Assembly: GCF_022701255.1 (NCBI RefSeq) | Contig: NZ_CP031705.1 | Location: forward strand, 3,341,001-3,405,000 | Direction of reading: 5' to 3' | Length of the DNA stretch: 64,000 nucleotides | DNA from: Microcoleus vaginatus HSN003 | GTDB lineage: Bacteria > Cyanobacteriota > Cyanobacteriia > Cyanobacteriales > Microcoleaceae | Shown here: one piece after another, positions 61,645 to 64,000 of the stretch | How positions within the stretch are numbered: position 1 is the stretch's first letter | Layout: every line of letters begins with the position of its first letter | Program-made: the position numbers and the translations under genes | Notes under the pieces: generated by a model | Seen by the model: only the letters and a program-made list of their open reading frames with translations | Told to the model about the DNA's origin: nothing | The model's database searches: none

Positions 61645-63890
61645 TAGCTCCAATTATTGAGACATTTCTGCCCCGTTTATTCGGTTTTGGCCCCTGGGCT
61701 CTTGAACCTTTTAGCCTCCCTTGCATATAACCTAACCATTGCCAAGTTTACTCCACATTCATCAATGAATATTAAGTCTTTCAAACAAATTTGTCGAATT
61801 TTTTGCCAGAACTAATATCGCAGGTTCTGAACTCTTTCACTGCCTTTGTCTGACGGGAAAAGAGTTTTTTTTTAAGGTCATGTTTAAGAGTTTTGCCATT
61901 CTTCCCATCGTTGCTACGCTGATGGTAAAACCAATTTTTTGGTAGAGTAAATAACGGAGTTCTTCGAGAGTCGCATCATTATTTTCTTCAATCAATTTCG
62001 CGCTTGATCAGCAGTTGCTCTGCATTCAGTTTTAATTTGAGTCCGCATCGCTCAGTTCGAGGAGCAATATTTTGGGTCTCACGATACTGTTTAATTATTT
62101 TTTGGACAAAACTTAGGGCTACACAAAAACGGTTGGCTATTGCTCTTTGTGACAGCGGTTCATTATGGTACACGTCCATAATTTTTTGTCTAAAATCAAT
62201 CGAATAAGTTTTCATTTTTACTAATGTGTGGTACTTGCTAAAATTATTGATAGTTGTCATTCGAGTGACTGCTATGGGGTGAGGGACTACTGCTCGAAGA
62301 GCCTTCCATTTAATTAGAGCTGCATAACATTTTAGGTTTCTATATTTTTCACTCCGTTCAAGTCTGTTATATCATACCTCATCTTTCTGAGAAATGCTAT
62401 ATAATCAAGTAAAAAACTGGTTTGAGATGGCTAAATCTCAACAGTTTGAGGGAATTGAAGTGAGTCAGGATTCCCGAACAGAAAAGGGACATCATCGCGT
62501 CGAAATTAGAAAAGTTTGGGCGGTGCCAGTGGCGGCATTAGGAGGAGTTTATAAACAAGAACAATGGACAGATATTCAAACGATTGTTATCGTCGAAAGA
62601 ATCCGTCATCTTTGGAATAAAACCACTCACGAGGTGCAGTTTTACCTAAGCTCTTTACCAGTGGATGCTCAGCTTAATGGGCGTGCAATTCGTCAACATT
62701 GGGGGATTGAAAACCAAGTCCATTGGACTTTAGATGTCACCTTTAATGAAGATCAATGCCGCATTCGGTCGTTAAACAGCCCTCAAAACTTGGCTCTCCT
62801 AAGACGAATGGCACTTAATGCCATCAATCAAGAAACTACTCAAGGAGCGTAGTGTGCTACAAAAAAAGAAACGAGCGGCGATGAATGATGACTATATGAT
62901 GCAGATTCTCAAGTGCTTGTGTCAAGCCTGATTGAGATGCTCTTACCCTGCCAAGAACCTACCGTAATCTAGCAAGAAAAGACTACTTGGCAGTAGCGAA
63001 AAAAAGACGACCCACCCGTAACAAAAGAAGACAGGCAATTAAAAAACAACTTCAATACATCCAAAGAAACCTAGCTCATATTGAACAGCTAATTGATTCA
63101 GGTGCGACCCTAGAAGGTTTAAATAAAAAGCAATATAAAACCTTGCTAGTCCTCACAGAAGTCGCTCGCCAACAACAGTGGTTATTTGACAACGATAAAC
63201 AGAGTATTGAGGAGAGAATAGTAAGTTTAAGCCAACCCCATATTCGTCCCATAGTCGCGAGGAAAAGCAGGGAAAAGCGTAGAGTTTGGAGCCAAACTAT
63301 CAGCCAGTTGCTTTGAAGGATATGTATTTTTAGACCGGATGAGCTGGGATAATTTTAACGAATCAGGGGACTTAAAAGCACAAGTAAAAGCATATCATAG
63401 GTTCACGGGTTACTATCCAGAGTCCGTCCATGCAGATCGGATTTATCGAACAAGAGAGAACCGAGCTTGGTGCAAAGAAAAAGGAATTAGAATCAGTGGG
63501 CCGCCCCTAGGAAGACCGCCAGCAAGCGTCAGTAAATCAAAAAAGAAGCAAGCCTTAGAAGATGAAAGAATTAGAAATGCGATAGAGGGAAAGTTCGGAC
63601 AAGGGAAACGAAGATTCGGCCTAAATCGAGTGATGGCAAAACTTGATAATACATCTGGTACAGTTATTGCAATTACTTTTTTGGTAATGAACCTTTCTAC
63701 CTGGTGGCGCCGGGTTTTTTGTGTGTTTTTATGCCGTTGGGGGAAAAAAATCCCTGTTTTTGGGATTAACATAACCGCCGCTTATATTTCACTCAAATTG
63801 AGGCAGGTAAAACTCATCTTTAACTCGCCTTGAATAGATCGATCGCTCCTGTTATTGGGAAAGCGATCGATTATTCAGCAAACCCTATAT

Positions 63891-63930
63891 AGATGGGGAC
63901 ACTTAAACAACCAAGACCCCATCTTTTTTT
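63891..63930 (+). terminator. Hairpin with T-run after the IS cluster
   Basis: AGATGGGG pairs with CCCCATCT around an 18-nt loop, followed by seven T. It lies just outside the right end of the IS5-like element. A second small palindrome (GACGGGGT and ACCCCGTC) follows at about 63969-63988. No gene is visible in the last 110 bases. Confidence 0.5.
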
Positions 63931-64000
63931 AGCTCAAGTTGGCCAAATCCGCCACTGGTGGGGCTTTTGACGGGGTTGTCACCCCGTCAGCTAGGAAAGT

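Larger units (their letters stand above)
60086..62215 (-). pseudogene. IS630 transposase of copy 2, split by copy 3
   Basis: The N-terminal part starts MKTYSIDFRQKIMDVYHNEP and continues through SQRAIANRFCVALSFVQKII and RTERCGLKLKLNAEQLLI before a one-base shift (near 61997) ends it. The C-terminal part beyond copy 3 runs INEILTSINLTGTTDTITFE-like sequence, GACVVMDNCTIHTGEEIEKA and SPDFSPIEHLWSKLINILRS to WNWFTHCCYCTSSF. It is inactive through both a frameshift and the insertion. Confidence 0.82.
60077..62399 (-). mobile_element. IS630-family copy 2 (third layer), interrupted by copy 3
   Basis: Ends TAGCGTTTCTCAGAAAGATGAGG and CCTCATCTTTCTGAGAAATGCTA match the family with minor changes. It sits at a TATA in the ISAs1 transposase (TTTATA left, TATAAT right). 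Its transposase reads leftward. Copy 3 is inserted in it at TATA (GACCGATATA on the left, TAGCTCCAATT on the right), exactly where copy 1 has the uninterrupted GATATAGCTCC. Confidence 0.88.
59384..62852 (+). pseudogene. ISAs1-family DDE transposase, split by IS630 copy 2
   Basis: The N-terminal half covers ISIEDLQAGFSNYFDDVPDP, HHLLKDILVIALLAVIAGAH, SDDTFRRVFEKLEP, EVIPIDGKSLRGSYDRTKG and ILALLELIDITGAIITIDAM (catalytic Asp regions). It breaks at SNHPTLY. The C-terminal half restarts at YNQVKNWFEMAKSQQFEGI and continues through QLNGRAIRQHWGIENQVHWT (with the final Glu) to the stop. Joining at TATA restores TLYNQVKN. The ATG at 59384 is in a different frame from the main body, so an additional frameshift near 59420 exists. 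Confidence 0.85.
59255..62950 (+). mobile_element. ISAs1-family element (second layer)
   Basis: Left end CAGGGTAAGCTCATCT and right end AGATGCTCTTACCCTG are inverted complements. It is flanked by the 10-bp target duplication CCAAGAACAT/CCAAGAACCT (59245-59254 and 62951-62960), one mismatch apart, that lies in the codons for KPRTY of the outer transposase. Without the inner IS630 pair it measures about 1.37 kb, normal for ISAs1. Confidence 0.88.
58699..63833 (+). pseudogene. IS5/IS1182-like transposase, split by ISAs1 and frameshifted
   Basis: The first part has LNRWAKMALIIPWSESESEYA, PAKSFRMALGALIIKEKLGI, the family segment NPYLQYFIGQSSYSNELAFD and LIIDATCAPADISYPTDLGL. It breaks at KKPRT, where ISAs1 enters. 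It resumes at RNLARKDYLAVAKKRRPTRN and continues to a shift near 63300, then HRFTGYYPESVHADRIYRTR and RISGPPLGRPPASVSKSKKK. The late part contains the conserved GKFGQGKRRFGLNRVMAKL. It cannot make one protein as it stands. Confidence 0.82.
58511..63886 (+). mobile_element. IS5/IS1182-like element, copy B (outermost layer of a nested set)
   Basis: The left end AGGGCTTGCTGAATAATCG and right end CGATTATTCAGCAAACCCT are inverted complements with one mismatch. Subtracting the ISAs1 insertion leaves about 1.7 kb, fitting the family. It is the outer shell of four nested elements: this one, an ISAs1 element, an IS630 copy and another IS630 copy. The junction with copy A lacks a clear target duplication. 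Confidence 0.8.

Overview
The window reads as chromosomal DNA of a filamentous cyanobacterium, most likely an Oscillatoria/Microcoleus/Phormidium-type organism. The evidence is the very frequent HIP1 octamer GCGATCGC, many short tandem heptamer repeats between genes (GGAAGAA/CTTCCTT, AGTCATT, CAACTAA, GACAACT types), and cyanobacterial families such as DUF4079, DUF1400, DUF760, a MgdA-type glucosyltransferase, MuiA and a Zur-like Fur protein. I saw no rRNA, no convincing tRNA and no CRISPR array. Genus assignment is inference from style, not from a marker gene.

Layout. 0-4 kb: surface polysaccharide genes (GT4 glycosyltransferase, O-antigen-ligase-like membrane protein, WecG/TagA-type transferase). 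4-13.6 kb: mixed housekeeping genes (DUF4079, alpha/beta hydrolase, UbiG-like methyltransferase, TIGR04283-type glycosyltransferase, acyltransferase 3, coaD overlapping a coiled-coil gene, VanY-like peptidase, typA). 13.7-18.1 kb: an accessory patch with a YoeB-type toxin-antitoxin pair, an HTH-TPR protein, a possible PD-(D/E)XK protein, an orphan ParA with a coiled-coil partner, and a broken TolB-like fragment. 18.2-37 kb: a second O-antigen-polymerase-like protein, sucD (frameshifted) and sucC, MgdA-like transferase, phosphotransacetylase-like/DprA-like/MAPEG/YajQ/SGNH genes on the + strand, MuiA, Uma2, metF and trpS.

35.9-40.3 kb is a peptide-export locus: an HlyD-type adaptor, a 74-residue double-glycine leader peptide, a second precursor gene whose leader aligns residue for residue with the first but carries two in-frame stop codons, a terminator, and a C39-peptidase ABC transporter. 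40.5-44.2 kb: Ser/Thr kinase, Uma2 remnant, a small IS630-derived MITE, Zur-like regulator, purS and purQ. 44.2-48.8 kb: four tandem 70-bp palindromic repeats, then a two-gene STAND system, with a NACHT-like NTPase bearing a Gly/Ala-rich N-terminus overlapping by 4 nt a WD40 protein made of 13 nearly identical 126-bp repeats plus one diverged blade. 49-53.3 kb: LysM/M23 peptidase, HtrA-type protease, DUF760 and scpB.

53.5-63.9 kb is an insertion-sequence graveyard. An IS630-type copy is interrupted by a 2.7-kb group II intron. Next to it an IS5/IS1182-like element contains an ISAs1 element, which contains an IS630 copy, which contains another IS630 copy in opposite orientation. Target duplications or interrupted reading frames support each layer, and every transposase is broken. 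The most promising biology is the bacteriocin/RiPP-like export locus with its nonsense-bearing second precursor, and the split NACHT/WD40 system with its hypervariable, homogenised repeat array.
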